From NCBI RefSeq assembly GCF_012931685.1, contig NZ_JABANC010000004.1, positions 169,862 to 233,861 of the forward strand: DNA of 64,000 bases, read 5' to 3'. Positions within the stretch are counted from its first letter, which is position 1; every line of letters begins with the position of its first letter. Source of the stretch: Hanstruepera ponticola. Lineage in GTDB: Bacteria; Bacteroidota; Bacteroidia; Flavobacteriales; Flavobacteriaceae. The notes beneath the pieces were generated by a model. The model made no database searches and was not told where the DNA came from. It saw only the letters and a list, made by a program, of their open reading frames with translations. The position numbers were made by a program, and so were the translations under genes. Positions 47,265 to 54,831 of this stretch are shown here, one piece after another.

Positions 47265-48713
47265 ATGAGTTTTAACGAAACTTATGAAAGCGAATTAGCA
47301 TTTCAGGCAGACCGCAGAAGAGCCACAGTTGAATTTATCAAGATTGTAAGTGATTTATGGTATGATAAATCTATTGAGTTGGTACTTTTCAGAAACCAAT
47401 TAATTGACCGAAATGTTAGTGAAATTCTAAACTTGCATGAATACGCATGTGAGTTTGTGCAAAAGCCAATTTCTATTTTTGATTCAGTTGAAATTGCTCA
47501 AGCCATTAAAACATTAGACTTACCACCTGCCAAATTAGATATTGGTAAATTAACTTATGAATATCACTTGGAGGAAAAGAAATTCAGTAATGCTTTAGCC
47601 TTTGTTGCTGACAAGTTAAGTGATGCAAAAACTGAAAAAGCCATTCAGCCGAAAGATGTTGTATTGTATGGTTTTGGAAGAATTGGTCGTTTAGTTGCTA
47701 GAGAATTAATGACTAAAACAGGAAAGGGTAGCCAATTACGTTTAAGAGCTATCGTAACGCGTGGTGACATTAATGAAACCGTTTTAGAAAAACGCGCTTC
47801 ATTATTACGCAATGATTCTGTTCATGGAGATTTTTCAGGAACCGTAGTTGCTGATGTAAAAAACAATGCTTTAATTATTAATGGAACAACTGTTAATATT
47901 ATTTCAGCAAATGCTCCTGAAGATATTGATTACACTTCTTATGGTATTAATGATGCCTTGGTTATTGACAACACAGGTGCCTTTAGAGATAAAGAAGCTT
48001 TATCACGACATCTAACTTCAAAAGGTGCTAATAAAGTATTATTAACAGCTCCTGGAAAAGGCGTTCCAAATATTGTGCATGGTGTAAACCAAAAAGACCA
48101 CAATCCTGATAGTGTTGATATTTTTTCAGCTGCATCTTGTACAACCAATGCTATCACACCAGTTTTAAAAGCTGTTGAAGATTCGTTTGGTGTAAAAAGT
48201 GGTCATTTAGAAACCATTCATGCTTATACCAACGACCAGAATTTAGTTGACAATTTTCATAAAAAATACCGTCGTGGTCGTGCCGCTGCATTGAACATGG
48301 TAATAACTGAAACTGGTGCTGGAAGTGCTGTTGCCAAAGCCTTACCTGAATTGGAAGGTAAATTAACATCAAACGCTATTCGTGTTCCTGTACCTAATGG
48401 CTCTCTAGCTATTTTAAATTTGGAATTGGAAAAAGAAACATCTGTTGATGGTATCAACACCATTCTAAAAAAATATGCGCTTGAAGGTGATTTGGTTGAG
48501 CAAATTAAATACGAATTGAGTGACGAGTTGGTTTCTAGTGATATTGTTGGTAGTTCTGCTCCTGCAATTTATGATAGCAAAGCAACCATTGTACGTCAAG
48601 ATGGCAAGAATGCTATATTATATATTTGGTATGATAACGAATATGGTTACAGCCATCAAGTTATCAGACTAGCAAAATACATAGCCAAAGTAAGACGTTT
48701 TACATATTATTAG
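47265..48713 (+). CDS. gap: Glyceraldehyde-3-phosphate dehydrogenase, long form
   Basis: The 482-residue protein has a ~130-residue helical N-terminal extension and then a complete GAPDH: Rossmann start VVLYGFGRIGRLVARELM (residues 132-149), active-site Cys292 in FSAASCTTNAITPV, HAYTNDQNLVDNFHKKYRRGRAAALNMVITETGAGSAVAKALPEL, and YIWYDNEYGYSHQVIRLA. Standard GAPDH is ~335 residues; long forms with this N-terminal addition are known as second GAPDH genes in Bacteroidota, where the extension's function is unclear. A palindromic operator candidate and a -7 box precede it. Confidence 0.96.
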   Translation: MSFNETYESELAFQADRRRATVEFIKIVSDLWYDKSIELVLFRNQLIDRNVSEILNLHEYACEFVQKPISIFDSVEIAQAIKTLDLPPAKLDIGKLTYEYHLEEKKFSNALAFVADKLSDAKTEKAIQPKDVVLYGFGRIGRLVARELMTKTGKGSQLRLRAIVTRGDINETVLEKRASLLRNDSVHGDFSGTVVADVKNNALIINGTTVNIISANAPEDIDYTSYGINDALVIDNTGAFRDKEALSRHLTSKGANKVLLTAPGKGVPNIVHGVNQKDHNPDSVDIFSAASCTTNAITPVLKAVEDSFGVKSGHLETIHAYTNDQNLVDNFHKKYRRGRAAALNMVITETGAGSAVAKALPELEGKLTSNAIRVPVPNGSLAILNLELEKETSVDGINTILKKYALEGDLVEQIKYELSDELVSSDIVGSSAPAIYDSKATIVRQDGKNAILYIWYDNEYGYSHQVIRLAKYIAKVRRFTYY

Positions 48714-48757
48714 TAGTTATATAATCCAAATAATATTTTTAGTCGTATATAAAAAAG

Positions 48758-48780
48758 AGCCTCACAATGTGAGGCTTTTT
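48758..48780. terminator. Terminator after gap
   Basis: AGCCTCAC (48758-48765) pairs with GTGAGGCT (48769-48776) around AAT, followed by a T-run. The A-run before it would let it work on the other strand too. Confidence 0.85.
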
Positions 48781-48847
48781 AATATTACTGTTTTTAACTA
48801 AACATATTTTCTTATTTTCGTAAACAACAACACTTAACAAAAACCAA

Positions 48848-49489
48848 ATGAAGAAGTCAAACATTTTAATTTTTGCCTTTACTTTAGTATTTCTATGTAG
48901 TTTCAACACATTACACGCCCAAACGGAACCTTCTGATGAGGAAGAAGATGTACTCTCTTTAAACAATAGCACCATTGACAATCAATTTGAGTATGTTTTA
49001 AGAAAATCTGGGAATTTCAAAGGCACAAATGGTCAAATGTATGAAGCTGTTAATAGAAACATGTTCTTAACGCTCAAAGCACACACCATTGACTCTCTAA
49101 AAACAGTACGCAAAGATTTATCTGATACTGAAACAATAGTAAATACACAAGCCAAAGAAATTAATGAATTAAAAACCAATTTAGCAAGTACACAAGCCAC
49201 TCTAGACGCTACCAATAAAGAAAAAAATAATATGTCTTTATTGGGATTACAAATGAGTAAATCAAGTTACAATGTACTTATGTGGTCCGTAATTGCAGGC
49301 TTGCTTGCATTATTATTATTCTTTATATATAAATTTAAAAACAGTAACGCTGTTACAAAAGAAGCCAAAAAGAATCTGGCTGAAATTGAAGAAGAATTTG
49401 ACGAACACAGGCGCACAGCTCTCGAACGCGAGCAAAAAGTTAGACGCCAATTGCAAGACGAAATTAACAAGCAAAAAATGGGTAATTAA
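48848..49489 (+). CDS. Signal-peptide, coiled-coil, single-pass membrane protein of unknown function
   Basis: The 213-residue protein has a signal peptide (NILIFAFTLVFLCSFNTLHAQ), an extracytoplasmic region with GTNGQMYEAVNRNMFLTLKAHTIDSLK, a coiled coil (about 75-125), one membrane helix (VLMWSVIAGLLALLLFFIYKF, about 142-162), and a charged cytoplasmic helix (EAKKNLAEIEEEFDEHRRTALEREQKV). I recall flavobacterial relatives being labelled tRNA (guanine-N1)-methyltransferase, but no SPOUT or SAM motif exists here, so that name would be wrong. Function unknown. Confidence 0.82.
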   Translation: MKKSNILIFAFTLVFLCSFNTLHAQTEPSDEEEDVLSLNNSTIDNQFEYVLRKSGNFKGTNGQMYEAVNRNMFLTLKAHTIDSLKTVRKDLSDTETIVNTQAKEINELKTNLASTQATLDATNKEKNNMSLLGLQMSKSSYNVLMWSVIAGLLALLLFFIYKFKNSNAVTKEAKKNLAEIEEEFDEHRRTALEREQKVRRQLQDEINKQKMGN

Positions 49490-49507
49490 ACCTCTTTTTA
49501 GAATACA

Positions 49508-49541
49508 AAAAAATCTGCAAATGCTAGTCTGCAGATTTTTT
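49508..49541. terminator. Bidirectional terminator overlapping a gene end
   Basis: AAAAAATCTGCA (49508-49519) pairs with TGCAGATTTTTT (49530-49541). The last codons and the stop (49524-49526) of the convergent DUF6624 gene lie within it, so the hairpin overlaps coding sequence on the minus strand. Confidence 0.85.
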
Positions 49542-50462
49542 TTGTTCAACATCAAAATCGTAATTTATCTTTCGTTTTAAATAATCTTTTAAGGGTTCTA
49601 AACCTATTGTTTTTCTTCGCTTATCCACAAATTCTGGATCTTTAATAGGAAATGGTTCAAGCGTCTTGTCTTGTCTATATCGAAACTGCATACCATATAA
49701 TTGCAATTTCCCGTCATTTACAAGTATTCTGTCTTGAATTTTAGCAAATTCTGTACAACTACCCTCTCCTTTTAAACAAGAATTCTTAATTCTGTCAATA
49801 TATTTTTTTCGAATGGAATCATTTTCATGATGATTAATACATAATAAAGGAGCATCTGCTGCTAATGAGCCAACTATAGAATATTTTGGCCAACCATAAG
49901 TATTAATCAAATGTTGTATTTCTTTAAAATTGTTTGATACTAATTGTTGTTTTAGTTCTCCCAAAGGATAATACCAGTGTGGTACATATTTTTCTGACAC
50001 ATAAAAGCGTCTCGCTTGTTTTATATAGTAATCCAACGCTTGGTCTTTTATTATAACTTGCAAAAGCTTTTTAGCATATTCTGGTTGTGCTAGCTTTCCA
50101 TTATACTCCTGAAATTTTTCAAATTGTTTGTTTTCGATATCTTCCCAACGATCATCATCAATCAAGGCATATAAATCTGAATCGGTTAATGGTCTTAACG
50201 AATGATTGCTTTTAAGCGCTATGTTCAAATAGTAAAAAGCACTATCTTTTTGATAAGTTAAAGCAAAAGCACATGCCAAGCTATAAGTGTTTATTGAATC
50301 TTTGGGAGCTTTTACAAATGATTCTTTATAGGCTGCAATAGCAGCTTCCAAATCGCCTTCTTGTTTTAAACGATCACCATTAGAGACAGTAACTTGTGAT
50401 AAACAAGTATGGCTTATTACAACAAAGGCAGCAATATCAATAACATGTTTCAATAAAATCAT
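49524..50462 (-). CDS. Secreted DUF6624-family protein with TPR-like start
   Basis: The 312-residue protein has a signal sequence (IDIAAFVVISHTCLSQ), a TPR-like pair (GDLEAAIAAYKESFVKAPKDSINTYSLACAFAL), and a C-terminal DUF6624 domain: NTYGWPKYSIVGSLAADAPLLCINHHENDSIRKKY and FAKIQDRILVNDGKLQLYGMQFRY, typical of the family. Function unknown; the HHEND histidines could be active-site residues, which is speculation. It overlaps the ExbB-like gene as ATGA and ends inside a terminator hairpin. Confidence 0.85.
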   Translation of the reverse strand: MILLKHVIDIAAFVVISHTCLSQVTVSNGDRLKQEGDLEAAIAAYKESFVKAPKDSINTYSLACAFALTYQKDSAFYYLNIALKSNHSLRPLTDSDLYALIDDDRWEDIENKQFEKFQEYNGKLAQPEYAKKLLQVIIKDQALDYYIKQARRFYVSEKYVPHWYYPLGELKQQLVSNNFKEIQHLINTYGWPKYSIVGSLAADAPLLCINHHENDSIRKKYIDRIKNSCLKGEGSCTEFAKIQDRILVNDGKLQLYGMQFRYRQDKTLEPFPIKDPEFVDKRRKTIGLEPLKDYLKRKINYDFDVEQKKSAD

Positions 50463-50836
50463 GATGGCGTGTTTATGGAGTTAAATATTCCTTTAAGCAT
50501 TTTGCAAACCATAAAAAGAACAACTCCCAAAACTGGTGTAATTAGTGTAAAGGAAATACCTTGAAATATAAGGTTTGGAGCTCCACCACCAGATTTTCCG
50601 ATAAAATAGAAACTATGCATTAAACCCAATAACAATGATAAAACTGCCGATGTAATGATCCAAAAAGCGGCACTATCAATCCGATTATTATGATATTCAA
50701 GCTGCGTGGCTTCCCTTTTGTTTTTCGATTGTACTTTCTTTGTAAAATGGTATAAAGCCATTCCAATAAAAATGACAAACACTACAATAAATTTTAAATC
50801 ACCGCTTGTTATAAATTCTGTAAAAGGCATTCTCAT
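50459..50836 (-). CDS. Small MotA/TolQ/ExbB-like membrane protein
   Basis: The 125-residue protein has three hydrophobic segments (residues 12-30, 55-75 and 90-115). AAFWIITSAVLSLLLGLMHSFYFIGKSGGGAPNLIFQGISFTLITPVLGVVLFMV resembles the core of TolQ/ExbB/MotA proton channels, but the protein is shorter and lacks the long cytoplasmic part. A shortened channel-like protein of unknown role is the best description. It overlaps the DUF6624 gene by 4 nt and has a TAGATTTG box upstream. Confidence 0.75.
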   Translation of the reverse strand: MRMPFTEFITSGDLKFIVVFVIFIGMALYHFTKKVQSKNKREATQLEYHNNRIDSAAFWIITSAVLSLLLGLMHSFYFIGKSGGGAPNLIFQGISFTLITPVLGVVLFMVCKMLKGIFNSINTPS

Positions 50837-50862
50837 AATAGTATAAGTTTTAAGTTATGGTG

Positions 50863-50870
50863 CAAATCTA
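50863..50870 (-). promoter_or_regulatory. -7 promoter element (TAGATTTG) of the ExbB-like/DUF6624 operon
   Basis: TAGATTTG on the minus strand fits TAnnTTTG, about 26 nt before the ATG at 50836. Confidence 0.5.
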
Positions 50871-51250
50871 AATCTATAAGCCTTCTGTTTTCTTCTTTTG
50901 CGATGGATGACGCTTTAAACAAGCGTTTTTAAAGTTTTATAGTATTTATTGCATACCATGTTAAACTCCTTGTTAATTTGGTTATTGATCTCTGTTTTAT
51001 AGGCAAGGAAAAAATCTGACGGCTAGTATTGATAAATTTTTATTTTGGTCCGTATTGATTTTCACAAAAACTTCATCGAAGTTCGTTACTTGTGCTGAAT
51101 TGACTTCAGTAACTCCTGATATAAATCATTAAAACGATATCATATCAATAAGTTTTAAGCACACTAGACTCGACTGAATAAAGGATACGTTATACTTAAA
51201 ATCTAATAACAACTAAGTCCATATCTATCAAGTATTCAAAGGACTGCCAC
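50871..51250. other. Gene-free stretch with a run of inverted repeats
   Basis: No coding frame with family support is found between the divergent ExbB-like and serine-hydrolase genes. Three inverted repeats cluster at 51069-51142: AACTTC/GAAGTT (51069-51083, ATC loop), GTTACT/AGTAAC (51085-51113), and TGATAT/ATATCA (51117-51142). The rest is featureless to me. It may be a structured remnant of a repeat, or a leader. Confidence 0.4.
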
Positions 51251-51290
51251 AGATGTCATAAAGATGTCATAAGCTTGGCGCAAGTGTCAT
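51251..51290. repeat. Tandem 11-bp direct repeats upstream of the serine hydrolase gene
   Basis: AGATGTCATAA occurs twice back to back (51251-51261 and 51262-51272), and a third GTCAT lies at 51286-51290. The GTCAT cores begin at 51255, 51266 and 51286 (11 and 20 bp apart), placing all three on about the same helix face, 14-50 bp before the -7 box. Confidence 0.6.
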
Positions 51291-51303
51291 CACCCATTGT
51301 GTT

Positions 51304-51311
51304 TAATTTTG
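51304..51311 (+). promoter_or_regulatory. -7 promoter element (TAATTTTG) of the serine hydrolase operon
   Basis: TAATTTTG fits TAnnTTTG, 25 nt before the ATG at 51337, directly downstream of the GTCAT repeats. Confidence 0.55.
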
Positions 51312-51336
51312 TTCACTGAACATTAAATACAAATCA

Positions 51337-52722
51337 ATGAATAATTTTTTTACAACACTCACTTTTCTTTTCATTACATATTTTAACTTTAGTCAAAGTT
51401 ATGAATCAAAAATTGATTCTATAGTTTCCCTACAATATAATGCTAATGATCCTGGCATTGCAATTTTGGTAGCTAAAGACGGTAAAGCCATTTATAAAAA
51501 AGCTTTAGGAAAATCAAATTTAGAATTAAATACACCTATAGAGATTAACAGTGTATTTCAGATTGGTTCCATCACAAAACAATTTACTGCAGTTTCAATT
51601 TTAATGCTTGCAGAGCAAGGTAAGCTCAATATCGAAGATAAAATAGGAAAATATATTCCTGAATATGCAGAGCTTGGAAAAAATATTACCATTCATCATT
51701 TATTAAATCATACTTCGGGAATAAAAAACAAAACACTCTTAAGTGAAAAGAATTACACGTCAAGAGTAGATAGGTCTCCAAAAGAACTTATTACCTATTT
51801 TAAAGATGAACCATTGGAATTTATGCCTGGTGAAAAATTTAAATACAGTAATGCAGGTTATATTTTATTGGGACAAATTATTGAAACAATTTCCAAGCAA
51901 TCTTATGGACAATTTATTCAAGAAAAAATCTTTGATAAAGTAGGAATGAGTTCGTCCTACTATGGAAATATGAAACATATTATTCCATACCAAACTAAAG
52001 GTTATATAGTTGAACAAAATGATTATATAAACGCAGATTATATGAGCTTGTCATTAGCGTATTCAGCAGGTGCAATATTATCTACAACGGAAGATCTTTT
52101 AAAATGGCAAAATGCATTACATTCAAACACTCTTTTAAATGAGTCTAGTATAAAGCAAGCAATGACGCCAACCCTATTAAATAGCGAAAAAAAAATACCA
52201 TACGGATATGGATTTCGGTTTTCAAGATTGGGAAATTCTCCTGTAATTGCTCACACAGGAAGCACAAAGGGGTTTACCAGTATTGCTCTGTTTTTACCTA
52301 AAGAAAACGTATATATAACTGCATTAACGAATTGCAATTGTAAAAATGTAAACAACGTTGCAAAACAAGTTGCAGAATTATTTGTTACTAGCCCTGACGC
52401 AAATAAAGTTTCAGCAGCAATTAAAATCACTAAACAAGAAAGGAAGTCTATTGCAGTTCCCGCTGAGATATTGAATAACTATACGGGTACTTATGAGGTT
52501 AAACCAAACGTAAACCTCACAGTCGGTTTAGATAACACAAATCAATTATACTTATTAGCTCCAGGTCAAACAAAAAAGGTTAAACTTTTTGCTGAAACTC
52601 AAAATCATTTTTTTGTAAAAATCGTAGATGCAGAAATCACGTTTAATAAAAATGAGACGAATACTATTATTAGCTTAACAATGAATCAATCTGGTCGTAA
52701 AATTATCGCTAAAAAGAACTAG
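51337..52722 (+). CDS. Secreted serine hydrolase (beta-lactamase class C/PBP-like)
   Basis: The 461-residue protein has a signal peptide (FFTTLTFLFITYFNFSQ) and a class C beta-lactamase/D-alanyl-D-alanine peptidase-like domain: catalytic Ser78 and Lys81 in FQIGSITKQF, second-motif Tyr170-Ser-Asn172 (KFKYSNAGY), and the third-motif equivalent HTGSTKG. The C-terminal ~100 residues form a lipocalin-like DUF3471-type domain (LNNYTGTYEVKPNVNLTVGL). Activity as beta-lactamase, esterase or peptidase cannot be told from motifs. It is the first gene of a three-gene operon whose last gene is a membrane XRE regulator. Confidence 0.93.
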   Translation: MNNFFTTLTFLFITYFNFSQSYESKIDSIVSLQYNANDPGIAILVAKDGKAIYKKALGKSNLELNTPIEINSVFQIGSITKQFTAVSILMLAEQGKLNIEDKIGKYIPEYAELGKNITIHHLLNHTSGIKNKTLLSEKNYTSRVDRSPKELITYFKDEPLEFMPGEKFKYSNAGYILLGQIIETISKQSYGQFIQEKIFDKVGMSSSYYGNMKHIIPYQTKGYIVEQNDYINADYMSLSLAYSAGAILSTTEDLLKWQNALHSNTLLNESSIKQAMTPTLLNSEKKIPYGYGFRFSRLGNSPVIAHTGSTKGFTSIALFLPKENVYITALTNCNCKNVNNVAKQVAELFVTSPDANKVSAAIKITKQERKSIAVPAEILNNYTGTYEVKPNVNLTVGLDNTNQLYLLAPGQTKKVKLFAETQNHFFVKIVDAEITFNKNETNTIISLTMNQSGRKIIAKKN

Positions 52723-52723
52723 T

Positions 52724-53194
52724 ATGAAAAATAAAGAAAAAACTAGTTTGCAGCAAGGCATATATTATGCTAAAACCCCTATAATAATTGCACTAATCCT
52801 AACACCTGTTAGATATTGTTTGGAATTATTGGGATTGCCTGAATATTCTATTTTTATTATTGGGTTACTTTGGCTTACGTTAGGATTTGCAATATATTTA
52901 GGTATTAAAATAGCTAAACTTAAAAAAGCATTCAAGATTCTTTTTTTTAGTTTACTTATTTACTCACCTGTTTCAAGAATTCCAGTTGCCATACTTTGGT
53001 GGGTAGATACAAAATGGGAAATTGGTACTCATTATGGACTATATTTTGATAATTTTGGGCAAGCGCTATTAAATCATGTTATATACGGGTCGTTAGTTCA
53101 ATTGATTCCTGGATTTTTATTAGGAACATTAACCATCACAATAATGAGGTACAGAAAAACTCTAACTAAAAAGAAATCTTTAGAAAATGGATAA
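52724..53194 (+). CDS. Four-helix membrane protein of unknown function
   Basis: The 156-residue protein has four hydrophobic segments (about 15-31, 39-60, 68-90 and 122-142) and the opening KTSLQQGIYYAKTPIIIALILTPVRYCLELLGLPEYS. No motif is recognised. It lies 1 nt after the serine hydrolase gene and overlaps the XRE gene by 8 nt, so the three are almost certainly co-expressed. It may act with either neighbour, for example as a sensor or partner of the membrane-anchored regulator; this is inference. Confidence 0.75.
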   Translation: MKNKEKTSLQQGIYYAKTPIIIALILTPVRYCLELLGLPEYSIFIIGLLWLTLGFAIYLGIKIAKLKKAFKILFFSLLIYSPVSRIPVAILWWVDTKWEIGTHYGLYFDNFGQALLNHVIYGSLVQLIPGFLLGTLTITIMRYRKTLTKKKSLENG

Positions 53195-53762
53195 CAACTA
53201 TTTGGCTTTAAGAGTAAAAGAATTAAGAAACCAGAAAGGAATGTCTCAAGAATTTCTAGCAGAAGAATCTGGTTTAAGTTTACGAACTATTCAACGGATT
53301 GAAAAGGGTGAATCAAACCCTACAGGTGAATCATTGAAGCGATTAGCAAATGCTTTAAAAGTAAATCCTGATGAATTAATTGATTGGTCTATAAAAGAAG
53401 ACAAAAAGTATTTAACGTTTATGAATCTTTCAGCTCTAACATTTCTGTTCTTTCCATTGCTTGGGATTTTAATTCCATTCATATTATGGACATCACGAAA
53501 AGGAAAAATCAAAAACATCAATAAATTAGGAAAAGATCTAATCAATTTTGAGATAACTTGGACATTACTTCTGTTTTTTATTCCTTTTTTATGGTTTCTC
53601 TTTTCAAAAATTGGAATATTAGAAAGTTTTACTCTAAGCAAGATTTTCATTATTATTGGAGTTATGTACTTTATCAATTTGATCTTAATATTACTAAATT
53701 CAATAAGAATCAGTAATGAAAAGGATATAATCTACAATCCGAAAATTAAATTTTTAAAATAA
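53187..53762 (+). CDS. Membrane-anchored XRE-family transcription regulator
   Basis: The 191-residue protein has an N-terminal helix-turn-helix XRE domain (about 6-62: LRVKELRNQKGMSQEFLAEESGLSLRTIQRIEKGESNPTGESLKRLANAL) fused to three hydrophobic segments (about 76-98, 115-138 and 148-172), so the DNA-binding head would be tethered to the inner membrane. It could control its own operon through the GTCAT repeats at 51251-51290, which is inference. The start overlaps the previous gene by 8 nt. Confidence 0.9.
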   Translation: MDNNYLALRVKELRNQKGMSQEFLAEESGLSLRTIQRIEKGESNPTGESLKRLANALKVNPDELIDWSIKEDKKYLTFMNLSALTFLFFPLLGILIPFILWTSRKGKIKNINKLGKDLINFEITWTLLLFFIPFLWFLFSKIGILESFTLSKIFIIIGVMYFINLILILLNSIRISNEKDIIYNPKIKFLK

Positions 53763-53764
53763 AA

Positions 53765-53804
53765 GCCAGCGTACAACAACTTGTATAATGCTTAGCTGGC
53801 TAAG
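53765..53804. repeat. Nested hairpin element downstream of the XRE gene
   Basis: GCCAGC (53765-53770) pairs with GCTGGC (53795-53800). Inside it TACAA (53772-53776) pairs with TTGTA (53781-53785) around CAAC. CTTAGC (53791-53796) and GCTAAG (53799-53804) form a second overlapping palindrome. No T-run follows, so it is not a simple terminator. The opening resembles dispersed intergenic elements I recall from Flavobacteriaceae; unproven. Confidence 0.4.
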
Positions 53805-53944
53805 TATTAATTGGTAAAATAATCTTACATTTATACTGATTCTTGAGCAGAAGGGTCCTGCGGACTTTCCCGAAACGAAATCATATACTAGATCGTTAAC
53901 GAAAATTCAAAATTAACAATCCTGATTTCACCAAACATTTCAAG

Positions 53945-53952
53945 TATATTTG
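53945..53952 (+). promoter_or_regulatory. -7 promoter element (TATATTTG) of trmD
   Basis: TATATTTG fits TAnnTTTG, 17 nt before the trmD ATG. Confidence 0.55.
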
Positions 53953-53969
53953 CATTTTAAAGCAAGACT

Positions 53970-54647
53970 ATGCGTATTGATATCATTACCGTTTTACCAG
54001 AATTACTTAAAAGTCCGTTTGAGGCGTCTATTTTAAAGCGTGCCATTGAGGCCAATTTAGTAGAGGTACATTTTCATAATCTTCGGGATTATACTACAGA
54101 CAACTATAAATCTGTAGATGATTACCAATTTGGTGGTGGTGCAGGTATGGTCATGATGATTGAACCCATAGATAAATGTATTTCAGGTTTAAAAGCCGAG
54201 CGTAAGTATGATGAAATAATCTATATGACACCAGATGGCGAAACCTTAAATCAGGGCATTGCCAATCAAATCTCGCTTAAAGAAAACATAATCATTCTTT
54301 GCGGACATTATAAAGGTGTGGACCAACGCGTGCGTGATCATTTTATAACTCGTGAAATTTCTATTGGTGATTATGTACTTTCTGGTGGCGAATTAGGTGC
54401 AGCTGTTTTATGCGATGCGGTTATCAGATTAATTCCAGGTGTTTTAGGTAATGAGACTTCTGCCCTAACCGATTCGTTTCAAGACAATCTATTGGCTCCA
54501 CCTATTTACACAAGACCTCGCAGCTATAAAGGCTGGGATGTTCCGGAATTGTTATTTAGTGGTAACTTTCCTGAAATAGAAAAGTGGCGCGAGGATCAAG
54601 CCTACAAACGCACAAAAGAAAGACGTCCTGATTTATTGGATGATTAA
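53970..54647 (+). CDS. trmD: tRNA (guanosine(37)-N1)-methyltransferase
   Basis: TrmD methylates N1 of G37 in tRNA and prevents frameshifting. The 225-residue SPOUT enzyme has [39 protein letters not shown], the knotted SAM site [53 protein letters not shown], and the usual C-terminal helical end. It lies upstream of rplS, as in many bacteria, but is separated from it by a REP-like hairpin and rplS's own promoter. Confidence 0.97.
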   Translation: MRIDIITVLPELLKSPFEASILKRAIEANLVEVHFHNLRDYTTDNYKSVDDYQFGGGAGMVMMIEPIDKCISGLKAERKYDEIIYMTPDGETLNQGIANQISLKENIIILCGHYKGVDQRVRDHFITREISIGDYVLSGGELGAAVLCDAVIRLIPGVLGNETSALTDSFQDNLLAPPIYTRPRSYKGWDVPELLFSGNFPEIEKWREDQAYKRTKERRPDLLDD

Positions 54648-54664
54648 ACTCTTTATGACGTCGG

Positions 54665-54705
54665 TTCGAGTGTTTCGACCCTTAAGGTCGAAAAGTATCG
54701 AGAAC
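54665..54705. repeat. REP-like palindromic element between trmD and rplS
   Basis: A perfect core, TTTCGACC (54673-54680) with GGTCGAAA (54686-54693), is flanked by imperfect outer arms GTTCGAG and TCGAGAAC. It has no terminator-type T-run. It resembles palindromic TCGA-rich intergenic elements that I recall from other flavobacterial genomes. Confidence 0.5.
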
Positions 54706-54727
54706 AAGTAAAAAAATATATTATTAA

Positions 54728-54757
54728 TTGTGCATTATTAATTATTACTTATATTTG
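54728..54757 (+). promoter_or_regulatory. Promoter of rplS (-33 TTG and -7 TATATTTG)
   Basis: TATATTTG (54750-54757) fits TAnnTTTG, and a TTG at 54728-54730 lies 19 nt upstream, the expected -33 spacing. This is the most complete Bacteroidota promoter I see in the window. Confidence 0.65.
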
Positions 54758-54761
54758 CACC

Positions 54762-54831
54762 CAATTTCGGGTTAACCTCTGGCGAGAATCGTGAATGTTG
54801 TTTCGAATTAATTTGATTTAAATTTAAAGAT
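54762..54831 (+). promoter_or_regulatory. 5' leader of rplS, possible ribosomal-protein autoregulatory RNA
   Basis: A leader of about 70 nt separates the predicted start site from the rplS ATG, long for this genome. It has AATTTCG (54763-54769) and CGAATT that could pair with one bulge, a GGTTAACC palindrome (54770-54777) and a CTC/GAG mini-stem. Known L19 leaders exist in other bacteria; a match here is not shown. Confidence 0.3.

Noticed and set aside
49621..49629. TTATCCACA, a perfect DnaA box
   Set aside because: It is a single copy inside the DUF6624 coding sequence, 11 kb from dnaA; no cluster of boxes or AT-rich unwinding region was found, so it is not an origin.
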